DNA from: VAYN01 sp963702075
GTDB lineage: Bacteria > Actinomycetota > Thermoleophilia > Solirubrobacterales > 70-9
Length of the DNA: 64,000 nucleotides
Assembly (NCBI GenBank): GCA_963702075.1
Contig: OY969703.1
Location: 1,302,001-1,366,000, forward strand
Direction of reading: 5' to 3'
Shown: positions 48,801 to 55,997 of the stretch, piece after piece
How the letters are laid out: every line of letters starts with the position of its first letter
How positions within the stretch are numbered: the first letter of the stretch is position 1
The notes under the pieces: generated by a model
Databases searched by the model: none
Told to the model about the DNA's origin: nothing
The model's input: only the letters and a program-made list of their open reading frames with translations
Made by a program: the position numbers and the translations under genes

Positions 48801-49286
48801 AACGCGGTCAAAACCTGGGAAGAAAAAGGGTTCGAAACGATCGAAAAAAACCTTCCGCTGATCCTGCGGAAGGTGGCCGACCGGGTGCCCCAGGCGAAGA
48901 TCTTCGTCCCTCTCTATCCCCGCGTGCTCAACCTCGGGAAACCCGAAATCGAAGTCGGCAAGGGCCTCGTCATCGACAACCGCCAGACTGGATTCGGTAC
49001 CAGAACCGCCGCGCAGTCGATCGAACACTTCATCTTCGAACTCGACGAAGTCATACGGAAGACTGTGAAGAAAACGGGGATCAAGGCCGCCGCCACCATC
49101 GGCGACACCCAACTTGCCTTGACCAGGTTCGGCAACCACCGGCTCGGCGATCCCCAGCCCTGGCTGAACGGCTTCACGGTCAACGTCTGGGAAAGCTTCC
49201 ACCCGGAAACCTGCGGCCACAAAGCGATTGCCGCCTTGGCGAGGCCCTTCATCGCGCCCGGAGGGGCCGCGATCGGGACTTGTTAG
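45807..49286 (+). CDS. Giant exported Ig-repeat protein with C-terminal SGNH/GDSL hydrolase
   Basis: 1159 aa. Signal peptide (about 15-38). Residues 45-825 comprise seven tandem repeats of about 110 residues, each with LSGxxxxGxxIxVxEG, ATLxGxxAxxATGxxxYxVYxDxxC, and YYWQAxYxGDxxxxxxxSxCGxE (two Cys per repeat, likely one disulfide). Residues 830-1159 are a SGNH hydrolase: FGNSYSSGEG (nucleophile Ser), oxyanion GIGGNDSG, and a catalytic His in ESFHPETCGHKAI. The family hydrolyses lipid or carbohydrate esters. Repeats probably lift the enzyme from the cell surface. Repeat divergence at the protein level argues against recent amplification. Confidence 0.88.
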   Translation: MIAPVRVLAKRAPWTLSCLVLPILILLATTGLALACVGPAEPTTLTTSLSGESKSGAEITVLEGTKVKDQATLEGKNAGKATGKISYAVYKDSSCKELATKAGEFEFKEGKVPASEEKTLEAGKIYYWQAHYGGDSLDAESTSACGKEVLWVKAATSVSTSLSGESKSGEAITVLEGSKVKDKATLSGTNSTTATGKVEFKVYKDSSCKEPVEEAGKVGVSSGSAESEEKKLTAGAVYYWQASYEGDSLHQPSTGACGKEVLTVKAATTLSTLLGGEDPQAGEGIEGEEITVPEGSPVADSATLGGTGSSAATGEVSFKVYADGECKELVEEAGEAELEEGVAAPSSEVELETGTYYWQASYEGDALHQASTSPCTEVVHVLAATSVATTLSGEGEEGDEIEVSEEATVSDSATLSGPNAAEATGKVKYSVYGDPHCEELVEKAGEVTVSGKSVSASTAVALEPGLYYWQAVYTGDAGNYTATSPCGSEIEMVLPPITTTLSGSGESDGSIRVLTGTTVHDEATLHGPHAGEATGSVEYFVYRDEECEEFFAAVGKAKVEGAEVPASSTIEFEETGTYFWQADYSGDGKNPAAISACGSEATIVTAPTSLTTALSGGGKEGAEISVEEGAAVSDVATLSGPEAGAATGSISYAVFADSGCTELVEPAGVADVEGGTAEASSEMTLPPGTYYWQAEYWGDDLNAAATEECGAEVEQVTAPITTTLSGEGQSGADIEVDEGAAVTDQATLHSEHAGEASGTIEYLVYEDEECEKLFANAGKIEFAKGEVPASNPVELEEAGLYWWRVKYSGDGKNPAAESACGSEVAQAANKGEWKYAAFGNSYSSGEGVRTNGGTFYPKTNTLSPGFLNGSQCHRSEQAWPALVAKSVFGVGAIQPPTIYEHSPPRFIFRACSGAVTTNIWPGPGQYVEYEEPGAKWGKDKLAQLEWLKLPNNMNDRKIAKVSVGIGGNDSGFSSIGKACWAFSRRWFPLKRYDPTSCQNAVKTWEEKGFETIEKNLPLILRKVADRVPQAKIFVPLYPRVLNLGKPEIEVGKGLVIDNRQTGFGTRTAAQSIEHFIFELDEVIRKTVKKTGIKAAATIGDTQLALTRFGNHRLGDPQPWLNGFTVNVWESFHPETCGHKAIAALARPFIAPGGAAIGTC

Positions 49287-49349
49287 GGAGTAGACCCCGG
49301 CGGCTTCAGTTCGCCGACCTCCTGGGCACGATTCACCGCTTGATTCGAC

Positions 49350-49916
49350 TCAGGCAAGCAACAGGCCAACCGCCAGCAGCGCCACGCCTGCCGTCGCCGC
49401 AGCTCCCGCGGCGCCGAGGAGCCAGCGGCGGCGGGCGATGATCGAGATCGAGGCGAGGACGATGCCGACCTCGAAGGCGACCTCGGCCAGCTCGAAGTCG
49501 AGGTGCTGGGCGTTCGCGTGATCGACCTCGCTCCGATGCGCTTCGATCTCTTCGTTGAGATGGTGGTCAGCGGGGTGTAGCTGGTCGTCCACTCGCTTCT
49601 CGTGCAGCCGCGCCCTGGCGGCGGCGCGGTTTCTGGCTGGGATGCCGGCGCCGAGAACCCGCAGCAGCGATGCGTTGCCCCTGGCGATGTCGATTTTTAC
49701 CCGGTTGCTCTCGAGCCGCGCCGAGGCGGTCCCACCGTGGGTCTCGCCGGTGATCACCTCTTTCAGTGCCTCGTTCGAGAGGAAGGTCGCGACCGCGAGG
49801 AGGCAGGCGATGACCGCGACCGCGACCGCCGCCATCTGCGAGTGACGTGGAAGCTCACCACCGGCCGCGACGTGGTGCCCCTGCTCGAAGCGCTCGTATG
49901 ACCGGTGGGCCTCCAT
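49350..49916 (-). CDS. DUF4337-like membrane protein
   Basis: 188 aa. One hydrophobic helix at about 28-46 (MAAVAVAVIACLLAVATFLS), a charged helical middle of about 90 residues rich in Ala/His/Arg, and two C-terminal helices (VAFEVGIVLASISIIA and LLGAAGAAATAGVALLAVGLLLA). The arrangement 'helix-long coiled loop-two helices' fits DUF4337 proteins. Several His residues (HHVAAGG, DDQLHPADHH) could bind metal. Stands alone between two exported-protein genes. Function unknown. Confidence 0.65.
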   Translation of the reverse strand: MEAHRSYERFEQGHHVAAGGELPRHSQMAAVAVAVIACLLAVATFLSNEALKEVITGETHGGTASARLESNRVKIDIARGNASLLRVLGAGIPARNRAAARARLHEKRVDDQLHPADHHLNEEIEAHRSEVDHANAQHLDFELAEVAFEVGIVLASISIIARRRWLLGAAGAAATAGVALLAVGLLLA

Positions 49917-50017
49917 CGGCGACCTTCCTAACAGGCCGGCCGGTCGAGAATGGCCTTGCGGCGGTCCGACGCCGCCGCTAGCTTGAGCGCCACATGTGGT
50001 CGAGCGAAGGGGTGAGC

Positions 50018-51034
50018 ATGAGGCGTAGTTGGCGGGTTCTGATGACGGCGACGATGGCGGCGCTGCTGGCGCTGGCGGCGGTGGCTGTGCCTAGCGGGGC
50101 CGCCGGCGGCGCGGCGAGCGTTTCGGCGAGCTGCACGCCGAAAACCAACATCGAGGCGATCGTCGACGACTCCGGCTCGATGTCGTTCACCGACTCAAAC
50201 CGGCTGCGGGTGCAGGCGATGGACCTGCTGATCAACGCCCTGCCGACGCAGACCCAGCTGGGGGCCGTCGAGTTCGGCTCCGAATTCGAAAAACCGGCCG
50301 CGGATACGGTCTTCCCGCCGGAGCCGGTCGGCGCGAACGCAGCGGCGATGAAGTCGGCCCTCGATGCCGCGATCCAGGCCGACAACGGCGCCACCGACTA
50401 CAACGCGGCCTTCGCCACGGCCGATGCTGCCAACCCCACCTCCGAAGCGCGGATCTTCCTTACCGACGGCGGCCACGACGTCGACACCTATAACGAAGCC
50501 CACCTCGCCCACAACGTCCCGACCTACGTGGTCGGCTTCGGTTCCGGGCTCGCCGCCCCGGAAGACCAGGCGCGCCTGCAGAAGATCGCCGCGGACACTG
50601 GCGGTCAGCTCTTCGAGCTCGAAGACAACAGCTCGCTGCAGGCGACGATGACCAAGATCGAGGCGGCGCTCACCTGCCAGACGCCTCCGCGGGAATTCAA
50701 CGACCTGCTGAAGGCAGGCCAGAGCAAGACCCACAGCATCGCGGTCGGGGCTTCGACCAAGTCGCTGCAGATCGTGCTCAGCTGGGCCAGCTCGCTGGAC
50801 AAGTTCAAGCTCTCCGGCCTGAGGCTTGTCGCCAAGGGCAAAGTGGTCGCTGCCGCACGGCCGAAGGTGCGCAAGCTCCAGGTGAAGAAGGAGAGCGGGC
50901 AGACCTTCCTGGTCGCCAAAGTCTCCGGGCTCCACAAGGGCACGCTGCGCTTCTCGGTCAAGGCGGCGAAGATCGGCTCGGGCGAACCGAAGGTAAAGCT
51001 GACGACGCAGGTTGGGCGCGGCTCCGGGCACTGA
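50018..51034 (+). CDS. Exported von Willebrand factor A-domain protein
   Basis: 338 aa from the ATG at 50018 (AAGGGG upstream). Signal peptide at 1-30. Residues 40-205 are a VWA domain with MIDAS motif DDSGSMS and the later ADNGATDYNAAFA and FLTDGGHDVDTYN that complete the metal site. VWA domains mediate metal-dependent protein adhesion. The C-terminal 130 residues hold PPC-like beta segments (AGQSKTHSIAVGASTKSLQI) with Lys-rich strands, in the same style as other exported proteins in this window. Likely surface adhesion or sensing; partner unknown. Confidence 0.82.
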   Translation: MRRSWRVLMTATMAALLALAAVAVPSGAAGGAASVSASCTPKTNIEAIVDDSGSMSFTDSNRLRVQAMDLLINALPTQTQLGAVEFGSEFEKPAADTVFPPEPVGANAAAMKSALDAAIQADNGATDYNAAFATADAANPTSEARIFLTDGGHDVDTYNEAHLAHNVPTYVVGFGSGLAAPEDQARLQKIAADTGGQLFELEDNSSLQATMTKIEAALTCQTPPREFNDLLKAGQSKTHSIAVGASTKSLQIVLSWASSLDKFKLSGLRLVAKGKVVAAARPKVRKLQVKKESGQTFLVAKVSGLHKGTLRFSVKAAKIGSGEPKVKLTTQVGRGSGH

Positions 51035-51240
51035 TCTCCAGCCCGTCCGCGAGGGTGAAGTAAGCCGCCGCGAACGCGTTGGCGGCGGTGCGCTCGCGCA
51101 GCTGCGCCCAGTCGATCTGCTCGCGCAGCGAGCGGGTGATCAGGATCAGGTCGCGGTAGTCGGCGCTGTGCTCGGCGAGACTCCGGTTCACAACGTCGCC
51201 CAGCTGCTGCTCGGCGCCGACTTCCGCATCTTCGACCTCG
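50958..51240 (-). pseudogene. Possible C-terminal remnant of a nucleotidyltransferase-like gene
   Basis: An open stretch without a good start reads LEVEDAEVGAEQQLGDVVN then ADYRDLILITRSLREQIDWA and LRERTAANAFAAAYFTLADG. This looks like the C-terminal helical part of actinobacterial 'nucleotidyltransferase-like' hypothetical proteins (D-L-x-x-L-x-R...I-D-W-x-x-L-x-x-R). No N-terminal domain precedes it; upstream sequence is the 3' end of the PQQ-propeller gene region. It overlaps the VWA gene 3' end on the opposite strand. Could instead be an accidental frame. Confidence 0.3.
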
Positions 51241-51281
51241 AGGTCAGCCGGGCCGGGAGCCCGATCCGCTGAGCGAGGCGC

Positions 51282-52505
51282 TCAGCGCTTCGTCGGTTCG
51301 AGGCCGATCAGGTCGTAGTAGCCGACCAGGTAGAGGCGCTTGCCGTCGGAGACCATCGGCGTGTACCCGGCCTGCTTTATGTGGAAGGTGCGCTTGCCGT
51401 TTTGGGCGTCGAGGCCGGTCGTTTCCTGGGTCTTGAAGCTGGAGGTGTAGACGGTGTGGCCGATCACGGTGGCGGTGCCGGGGATCGGGCCGCCGACGTC
51501 GTAGTGCCAGCGCGGCTTGCCGGTGCGCGAGTCGAGGGCGAAGAAGCGACCGTTTTCGGCGCCGATGTAGACGCTGGGCGGCGTGCCGGGGACGCGGGCG
51601 ACTGCGGGCGAGCCGTAGACGGCGCCGCCGGTGTCGAAGGACCACTCGACCTTGCCGGTCTTCTCGTCGAAGGCATAGACGGTGCCGTCGTCGCGGGCGG
51701 CGTAGACGCGGCCGAAGCCGATCGCGGGCGAGGAGAAGAAGCCGCCCTGCCCGTAAGGCGGCACCTTGCTCGTGTTGGTCCGCCAGACCGGCTTGCCGGT
51801 CTTCGCGTCGAGCGCGAACATCGAGCTCTGGTAGTCGGCGGCGAAGACGTTGCCGTCGGCGAAGCTGGGACTGGCTTTGATCGCGCCCGGGGCGTTGAAG
51901 CTCCAGAGCGTCTTGCCGTCGGAGGCACGCAGGGCGAGCACGTTGGTGGTGTCGGTGCCGAGGTAGAGCGTCCCATCGACCGCGAGCGGCGAGGATTCCA
52001 GGTGCCCGTTCAGATGCCGGACCCAAAGCTTTTTGCCCGTCTTCGCGTCGCCGGCTGCGAGGTTCCCGGTCAGGAAAGCCCCGTACACGACCCCCCGGTA
52101 GTAGACGGGCCCGGTGACGAAGTTCGGCTTCCCCTTGTCGCTGGGTCGCACGTTCAGTTCCCAGAGCACCTTCCGATCCCGTAGCCGCACCGCCTTCCCG
52201 TTCCCGTACTTGTTGATCACGTAGGCGACCCCGTCATGGATCGCAGGCGGGAACTCGATCAGCGCGTGCGTGTTGACCGCCCAAGCCTGCTTCAGCGGCG
52301 GGTCCAAGGCCCGCCTCTGCTCGGGCAGGTAGTGAGTCCGCGCCGGCACCCGTCCAAAGAACGGCCATTCGACGTAGCCGGCGGCGCTGGACCCGGAGCC
52401 CCCCGAAGTCGCGGTAGCGCCCGAGCCACTCGAGCCGCAGCCGGTCATGGCAACGACGGCGGCCAGGCAGCCAACGGCCAAAAGTCGTGAGATCGCGGAG
52501 CGCAT
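51282..52505 (-). CDS. PQQ-like beta-propeller lipoprotein (BamB-like)
   Basis: 407 aa. Lipobox VAMTGCGSS, Gly/Ser linker, then at least six PQQ-type propeller repeats with the signatures VYVASRDGTVYAFDEKTGK-like (here YAARDDGTVYAFDEKTGKV, FALDAKTGKPVWRTNTSK, ALDSRTGKPRWHYD, ALRASDGKTLWSFNAPG). No PQQ-ligating cap residues identified, so it is likely a protein-interaction propeller rather than a quinoprotein dehydrogenase. Membrane-anchored outside. The same repeat is common in actinobacterial envelope proteins. Single gene, followed upstream by tRNA-Gly. Confidence 0.85.
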   Translation of the reverse strand: MRSAISRLLAVGCLAAVVAMTGCGSSGSGATATSGGSGSSAAGYVEWPFFGRVPARTHYLPEQRRALDPPLKQAWAVNTHALIEFPPAIHDGVAYVINKYGNGKAVRLRDRKVLWELNVRPSDKGKPNFVTGPVYYRGVVYGAFLTGNLAAGDAKTGKKLWVRHLNGHLESSPLAVDGTLYLGTDTTNVLALRASDGKTLWSFNAPGAIKASPSFADGNVFAADYQSSMFALDAKTGKPVWRTNTSKVPPYGQGGFFSSPAIGFGRVYAARDDGTVYAFDEKTGKVEWSFDTGGAVYGSPAVARVPGTPPSVYIGAENGRFFALDSRTGKPRWHYDVGGPIPGTATVIGHTVYTSSFKTQETTGLDAQNGKRTFHIKQAGYTPMVSDGKRLYLVGYYDLIGLEPTKR

Positions 52506-52575
52506 CCGCTACTCATCGGCAGCTCGAGGCGGCATCTCAACGCCCTCGCACGATCCTTCATCTCGGCAAAAAGAG

Positions 52576-52646
52576 AGCGGCGGACGGGAATCGAACCCGC
52601 GTCATTAGCTTGGAAGGCTAAGGCTCTACCGTTGAGCTACCGCCGC
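52576..52646 (-). tRNA. tRNA-Gly(UCC)
   Basis: 71 nt; acceptor GCGGCGG/CCGCCGC, anticodon loop CTTCCAA giving TCC (codon GGA), T-arm CGGGTTCGATTCCCG, discriminator T. No encoded CCA. Confidence 0.97.
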
Positions 52647-52698
52647 GCCAGAGGGAGGGTAGCCGCCATCCCGCCGATTCGTCAGAATGAAGTCCCCA

Positions 52699-52772
52699 CG
52701 GGGAGTGGCGCAGTCTGGTAGCGCACTCGGCTGGGGGCCGAGCGGTCGCAGGTTCAAATCCTGTCTCCCCGA
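52699..52772 (+). tRNA. tRNA-Pro(GGG)
   Basis: 74 nt; acceptor CGGGGAG/CTCCCCG, discriminator A, anticodon loop CTGGGGG giving GGG (codon CCC), T-arm CAGGTTCAAATCCTG. Divergent from tRNA-Gly, 52 nt between. Confidence 0.97.
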
Positions 52773-52942
52773 TAGCAGCAGGTCCCCCTCACGGCTTCGC
52801 ATCGCCGCGCGGCCAATCTCCCGCAGGCCGATCCTCTAGTCCTCGCCTCCTCGACCTGAGTCGTTCATGGGCTTGTGCAGGTAGATCTGACAGCTCTCGC
52901 TTTCGAGGCGCCGAGCTTTCTCTCTTGGTACGTCTCACTTTC

Positions 52943-52970
52943 TTGATTAGTCCGACAGAGTTGATAAAAA
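52943..52970 (+). promoter_or_regulatory. Putative promoter of the exported paralogue pair
   Basis: TTGATT (52943-52948), 16-nt spacer, TAAAAA (52965-52970), in an A/T-rich patch that is unusual for this genome. A 7-bp hairpin CCGGCAG-ATC-CTGCCGG (52991-53007) follows in the leader, just before the AAGGAG ribosome site at 53013. The hairpin may protect the 5' end of the mRNA. Hexamers are imperfect; the call is moderate. Confidence 0.45.
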
Positions 52971-53023
52971 TGTCGGCGGGGACAACAAACCCGGCAGATC
53001 CTGCCGGATACCAAGGAGAAGAC

Positions 53024-53602
53024 ATGCAGCTCAGCAAGATCCTCGGGGTCGCCGCCGTCGCGGCAATGGCCCTGATGGCGTTCGCCAGCCCCGCTTCGGC
53101 GACGACACTCGAGGTTGGCGGAGTAGCGAGGAACGCCTCGGTCTCGATCGAAGCGACGATCGCCTCGGGCGGTTCCGCGCTTCTGACCGACACATTCGGC
53201 GTTACCGCCAATACATGCACCACGTCGACCGTGAAAGGGAACACGGAACACGTTTTCAGCGGCTCCACCATAAGTGGCCCGGTCAGCACCCTGTCATTCA
53301 GTAACTGCAGCGAGGGAAATCCGACCACTGATATTGCAGGCATCCTTAGTATCGAACGGATCGGCACCACCACAAACGGCACAGTCCGTTCGACCGATGC
53401 CAAAGTCACAGTGCCCTCGTTCTTCGGCACCCTGACCTGTTTGACCAACGGCACCGACGTCGGCACCCTGACAGGGGTCGCTTCTGGTTCTGCGAAATTC
53501 GACATCAACGCCGTGCTCTCATGCACCGTCATCGGGACCGCGAAATGGAGCGGGACCTACACCCTCACAGGCGCGAACGCCGCGCTTGGCATTGGCGCAT
53601 AG
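53024..53602 (+). CDS. Small exported protein, paralogue 1
   Basis: 192 aa from the ATG at 53024 (AAGGAGAAG upstream). Signal peptide KILGVAAVAAMALMAFASPASA with cleavage after ASA. The mature 168 residues are beta-rich and start TTLEVGGVARNASVSIEAT. They contain conserved cysteines (VTANTCTTST, SFSNCSEGN, GTLTCLTNG, AVLSCTVIG), probably two disulfides, and IGTTTNGTVR. Tandem duplicate of the next gene (33-nt gap) and related to the inverted gene at 54314-54907. No known domain; extracellular structural protein likely. Confidence 0.78.
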   Translation: MQLSKILGVAAVAAMALMAFASPASATTLEVGGVARNASVSIEATIASGGSALLTDTFGVTANTCTTSTVKGNTEHVFSGSTISGPVSTLSFSNCSEGNPTTDIAGILSIERIGTTTNGTVRSTDAKVTVPSFFGTLTCLTNGTDVGTLTGVASGSAKFDINAVLSCTVIGTAKWSGTYTLTGANAALGIGA

Positions 53603-53635
53603 CCAATCGCTGACGGTTAATCGAAGGAGAAAGAA

Positions 53636-54214
53636 ATGAAGCTCAGCAAGATCCTCGGGGTCGTCGCCGTCGCGGCGATGGCGGCGATGGCGTTCGCCAG
53701 CACCGCTTCGGCGACGACACTCGAGGTTGGCGGAGTAGCGAGGAACGCCGCGGTCTCGATCGAAGCGACGCTCGCCTCGGGCGCCTCAACGATTCTGACC
53801 GACACATTCGGCGTTCCCGCCAACACATGCACCACGTCGACCCTGAAAGGGAGCACCTCGAGCCCCTTCAGCGGCACCACCGTCGGCGGGCCGATTTCGA
53901 CATGGGACACCAGCAACTGCCTCGAAGGAAATTGGACCACCGACGCTACGGGAACCCTCAGCGTTGAACGAATCGGCACCACCACAAACGGCACAGTCCG
54001 TTCCTCCGGCGCCAAATTCACAGTGCCCTCACCCTTCGGCACCCTAACCTGCACGACCAGCAACACCGACATCGGCACCCTGACAGGGGTCGCCTCTGGT
54101 GCTGCGAAACTCGACCTCAATGCGGTGCTCTCATGCACGGTCATCGGTACCGCCAAATGGAGCGGGACTTACACCCTCACAGGCGCGAATGCTGCGCTCG
54201 GCGTCGGCGCATAG
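53636..54214 (+). CDS. Small exported protein, paralogue 2
   Basis: 192 aa, nearly the same as paralogue 1 along its whole length: KILGVVAVAAMAAMAFASTA signal, TTLEVGGVARNAAVSIEATL, the same four Cys positions and the same terminal TYTLTGANAALGVGA. Differences are concentrated in the central loop (residues 65-100). Ribosome site GAAGGAG. DNA identity with the first copy is high, including synonymous positions, so the duplication is recent or homogenised by gene conversion. Co-transcribed and terminated by the hairpin at 54247-54276. Confidence 0.78.
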   Translation: MKLSKILGVVAVAAMAAMAFASTASATTLEVGGVARNAAVSIEATLASGASTILTDTFGVPANTCTTSTLKGSTSSPFSGTTVGGPISTWDTSNCLEGNWTTDATGTLSVERIGTTTNGTVRSSGAKFTVPSPFGTLTCTTSNTDIGTLTGVASGAAKLDLNAVLSCTVIGTAKWSGTYTLTGANAALGVGA

Positions 54215-54246
54215 CCAATCGCGCTGGAGGTTAAACCGAAGGAATC

Positions 54247-54276
54247 GGAGTCGCCCCGGACCACGGGGGCGACTCC
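54247..54276. terminator. Bidirectional terminator-like hairpin
   Basis: 11-bp stem GGAGTCGCCCC / GGGGCGACTCC with a short loop, between the paralogue pair and the convergent third paralogue. No long T-tract follows on either strand (TAATAGG on plus), so it may need Rho or act as a 3' stabiliser. Confidence 0.5.
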
Positions 54277-54313
54277 TAATAGGCTGCCAGCCCAGGGAAT
54301 CCTCAATGCCTGG

Positions 54314-54907
54314 CTACGACGTGACGCCAAGCCCTTCCGGACTTGTGATCGTGTAGGTCGCGGTCCATTTCGAGGAGAAGAAGTTGCAGTTGATCATGGC
54401 GTTGATTTCCAGGGTTGCTTTTCCTGAGGCGACGCCTTTGAGCACGCCGATGTCGGTGTTGGAGGTCGTGCAGGTCATGTAGCCGAGGGCAGAGGGCACT
54501 GTCACTTCGGATGCGGTCCAGCGAACTGTTGCGTTTGTGGTGCCCGGTATCGTTTCGAACGTGACTTTGCCGGCGCGATCGACGATCAGCGGTTCGTTGC
54601 ATGAGCTGAATTCCAGAATCCAGATCAGCTGAACGATGGTGGTGGCGGTGAAGGGGTTGCTCCCGAAGGCCTTTGATTTCATGGTCGATTGGGTGCATGT
54701 GACCGAGAGCAGTTCGCTCAATTCACCGGTTGTGTCGGTGATGGCCAGCGAGCTGCCTGATTTGAGGCTCGCGACGAGTTCGATTTCGCGGTTCTGTTTG
54801 ACCCCTTTGACCTCCAGTGTGGTCGCCGAGGCGTTGGACGCTCCGGCGAACGCGGTCAGGAGCGCCGTGGCAAGGGCGGCAAGGGCGATCCTCTTCAGCT
54901 GCTTCAT
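54314..54907 (-). CDS. Small exported protein, diverged paralogue 3
   Basis: About 197 aa from the ATG at 54907, chosen because GGAGG lies 7 nt upstream; the ATG at 54913 is too close to it. Signal peptide ALAALATALLTAFAGASNASA. The mature part begins TTLEVKGVKQNREIELVASL and keeps the family's four Cys (LLSVTCTQST, EFSSCNEP, GYMTCTTSNTDIGVLKGVASG, AMINCNFFSS). It shares CTTSNTDIG-LxGVASGxAxLxxNA with paralogue 2. Oriented against the pair. Function unknown; expansion suggests a surface role. Confidence 0.75.
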   Translation of the reverse strand: MKQLKRIALAALATALLTAFAGASNASATTLEVKGVKQNREIELVASLKSGSSLAITDTTGELSELLSVTCTQSTMKSKAFGSNPFTATTIVQLIWILEFSSCNEPLIVDRAGKVTFETIPGTTNATVRWTASEVTVPSALGYMTCTTSNTDIGVLKGVASGKATLEINAMINCNFFSSKWTATYTITSPEGLGVTS

Positions 54908-55071
54908 CTTCATTCCTCCTTGGTTTCGGCTGACGCCGAGGTTTGGGTCGCAGCAAGTACTAAGCCCGGCCAGGCCTGTAGTCAAGGAAAGCTGAGGAAT
55001 GGTCTCCTGAGCCGGAGCGCGTCCCGATCGAGTTCATCCGGCCCATTGTTCGGGGCGGCTACCTTTGAACG

Positions 55072-55983
55072 ATGTTCCGGCCCGCCGACATGCTGTCGCT
55101 CGTGCCCGGGGTGACGCCCGGCGGTAGGCCGTGGGCGCAGGGGGTTGATGGGTTCTTCGCTGCCGATTCGATTGTGCGGCGACTGCATCGGGAGCGGCTG
55201 GTGCTGTTCTCGGGGGTACGGGCACTTCTGATGCAGGCATGCGATCCGCTGGCGGTGGTGGGGTTCAAGCGGCACTCGATCATCTTCGACGACCCCCAAG
55301 CTCGCTTGCAGCGCACGGATGAGCGGATGTCGCGGATCTACTTCGGCAGCCAAGAGGAGGCGGAGAAGACTGGGCAGGTCGTGCGGGCAATGCACCGGCG
55401 GGTCCGCGGAAAGACGCCGGCGGACTACGGCCCGATCTCGAAGGGGACCCGCTATGACGCCTCGGATGCGGAGCTCGGGCTCTGGGTTCTGGCGACCCTG
55501 GCGGACTCGGCGGTTGTCTACTACCAGCGCATCTTCGGCTCGCTCGCCGCCGAGGAGCGCGAGCGGTATTGGGACGAGTACCGCCGGGTCGGCGAACTGC
55601 TCGGCCTGCCGCCTGACTCGATGCCCGCCACTTACGAGGGGCTGCAGGAATACATCGCCCGGCGGCTGAACGACGGCAGCCTCTGGATCTCCGACGAGCG
55701 GCGCGAGCAGGCGGTTCAGATGGTCCTCGAGCCGCCCTTCAGCGGCTGGCAGCGCACCGCCGCGATCCCGTTGACCGAGACGATCCGGCTGGTTTCGGTT
55801 GGACTGCTGCCGCCGGAGATCCGTCGCCTGTTCGGGTTCAGCTGGGACCCGGCCCGCGAGGCGCTGCTGCGCTCGGCCCTCCTGCAGCTGCGCGTGGGTA
55901 GCCGCTTCTGGCCCGATGCCGTCCGCCTTCACCCGGCGGCTCGGCTGCCGGCCGGGGAGCGCTACGGGATTCTCGCCGGATAA
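55072..55983 (+). CDS. MpaB/DUF2236-family oxygenase-like protein
   Basis: 303 aa. Characteristic segments: DSIVRRLHRERLVLFSGVRA, LLMQACDPLAVVGFKRHS, then RMSRIYFGSQEEAEKTGQVVRAMHRRVRGKTP with H-x3-R, YDASDAELGLWVLATLADSAVV, and a C-terminal helical bundle. The family includes latex-clearing-protein relatives and the mycophenolic-acid protein MpaB'; some bind heme through a histidine and cleave C=C bonds with oxygen. The His in MHRRV and the Lys/Arg near GFKRHS are candidate heme contacts. Substrate unknown. Followed 14 nt later by the glycosidase gene. Confidence 0.78.
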   Translation: MFRPADMLSLVPGVTPGGRPWAQGVDGFFAADSIVRRLHRERLVLFSGVRALLMQACDPLAVVGFKRHSIIFDDPQARLQRTDERMSRIYFGSQEEAEKTGQVVRAMHRRVRGKTPADYGPISKGTRYDASDAELGLWVLATLADSAVVYYQRIFGSLAAEERERYWDEYRRVGELLGLPPDSMPATYEGLQEYIARRLNDGSLWISDERREQAVQMVLEPPFSGWQRTAAIPLTETIRLVSVGLLPPEIRRLFGFSWDPAREALLRSALLQLRVGSRFWPDAVRLHPAARLPAGERYGILAG

Positions 55984-55997
55984 CGGGTAGGGGAAGC

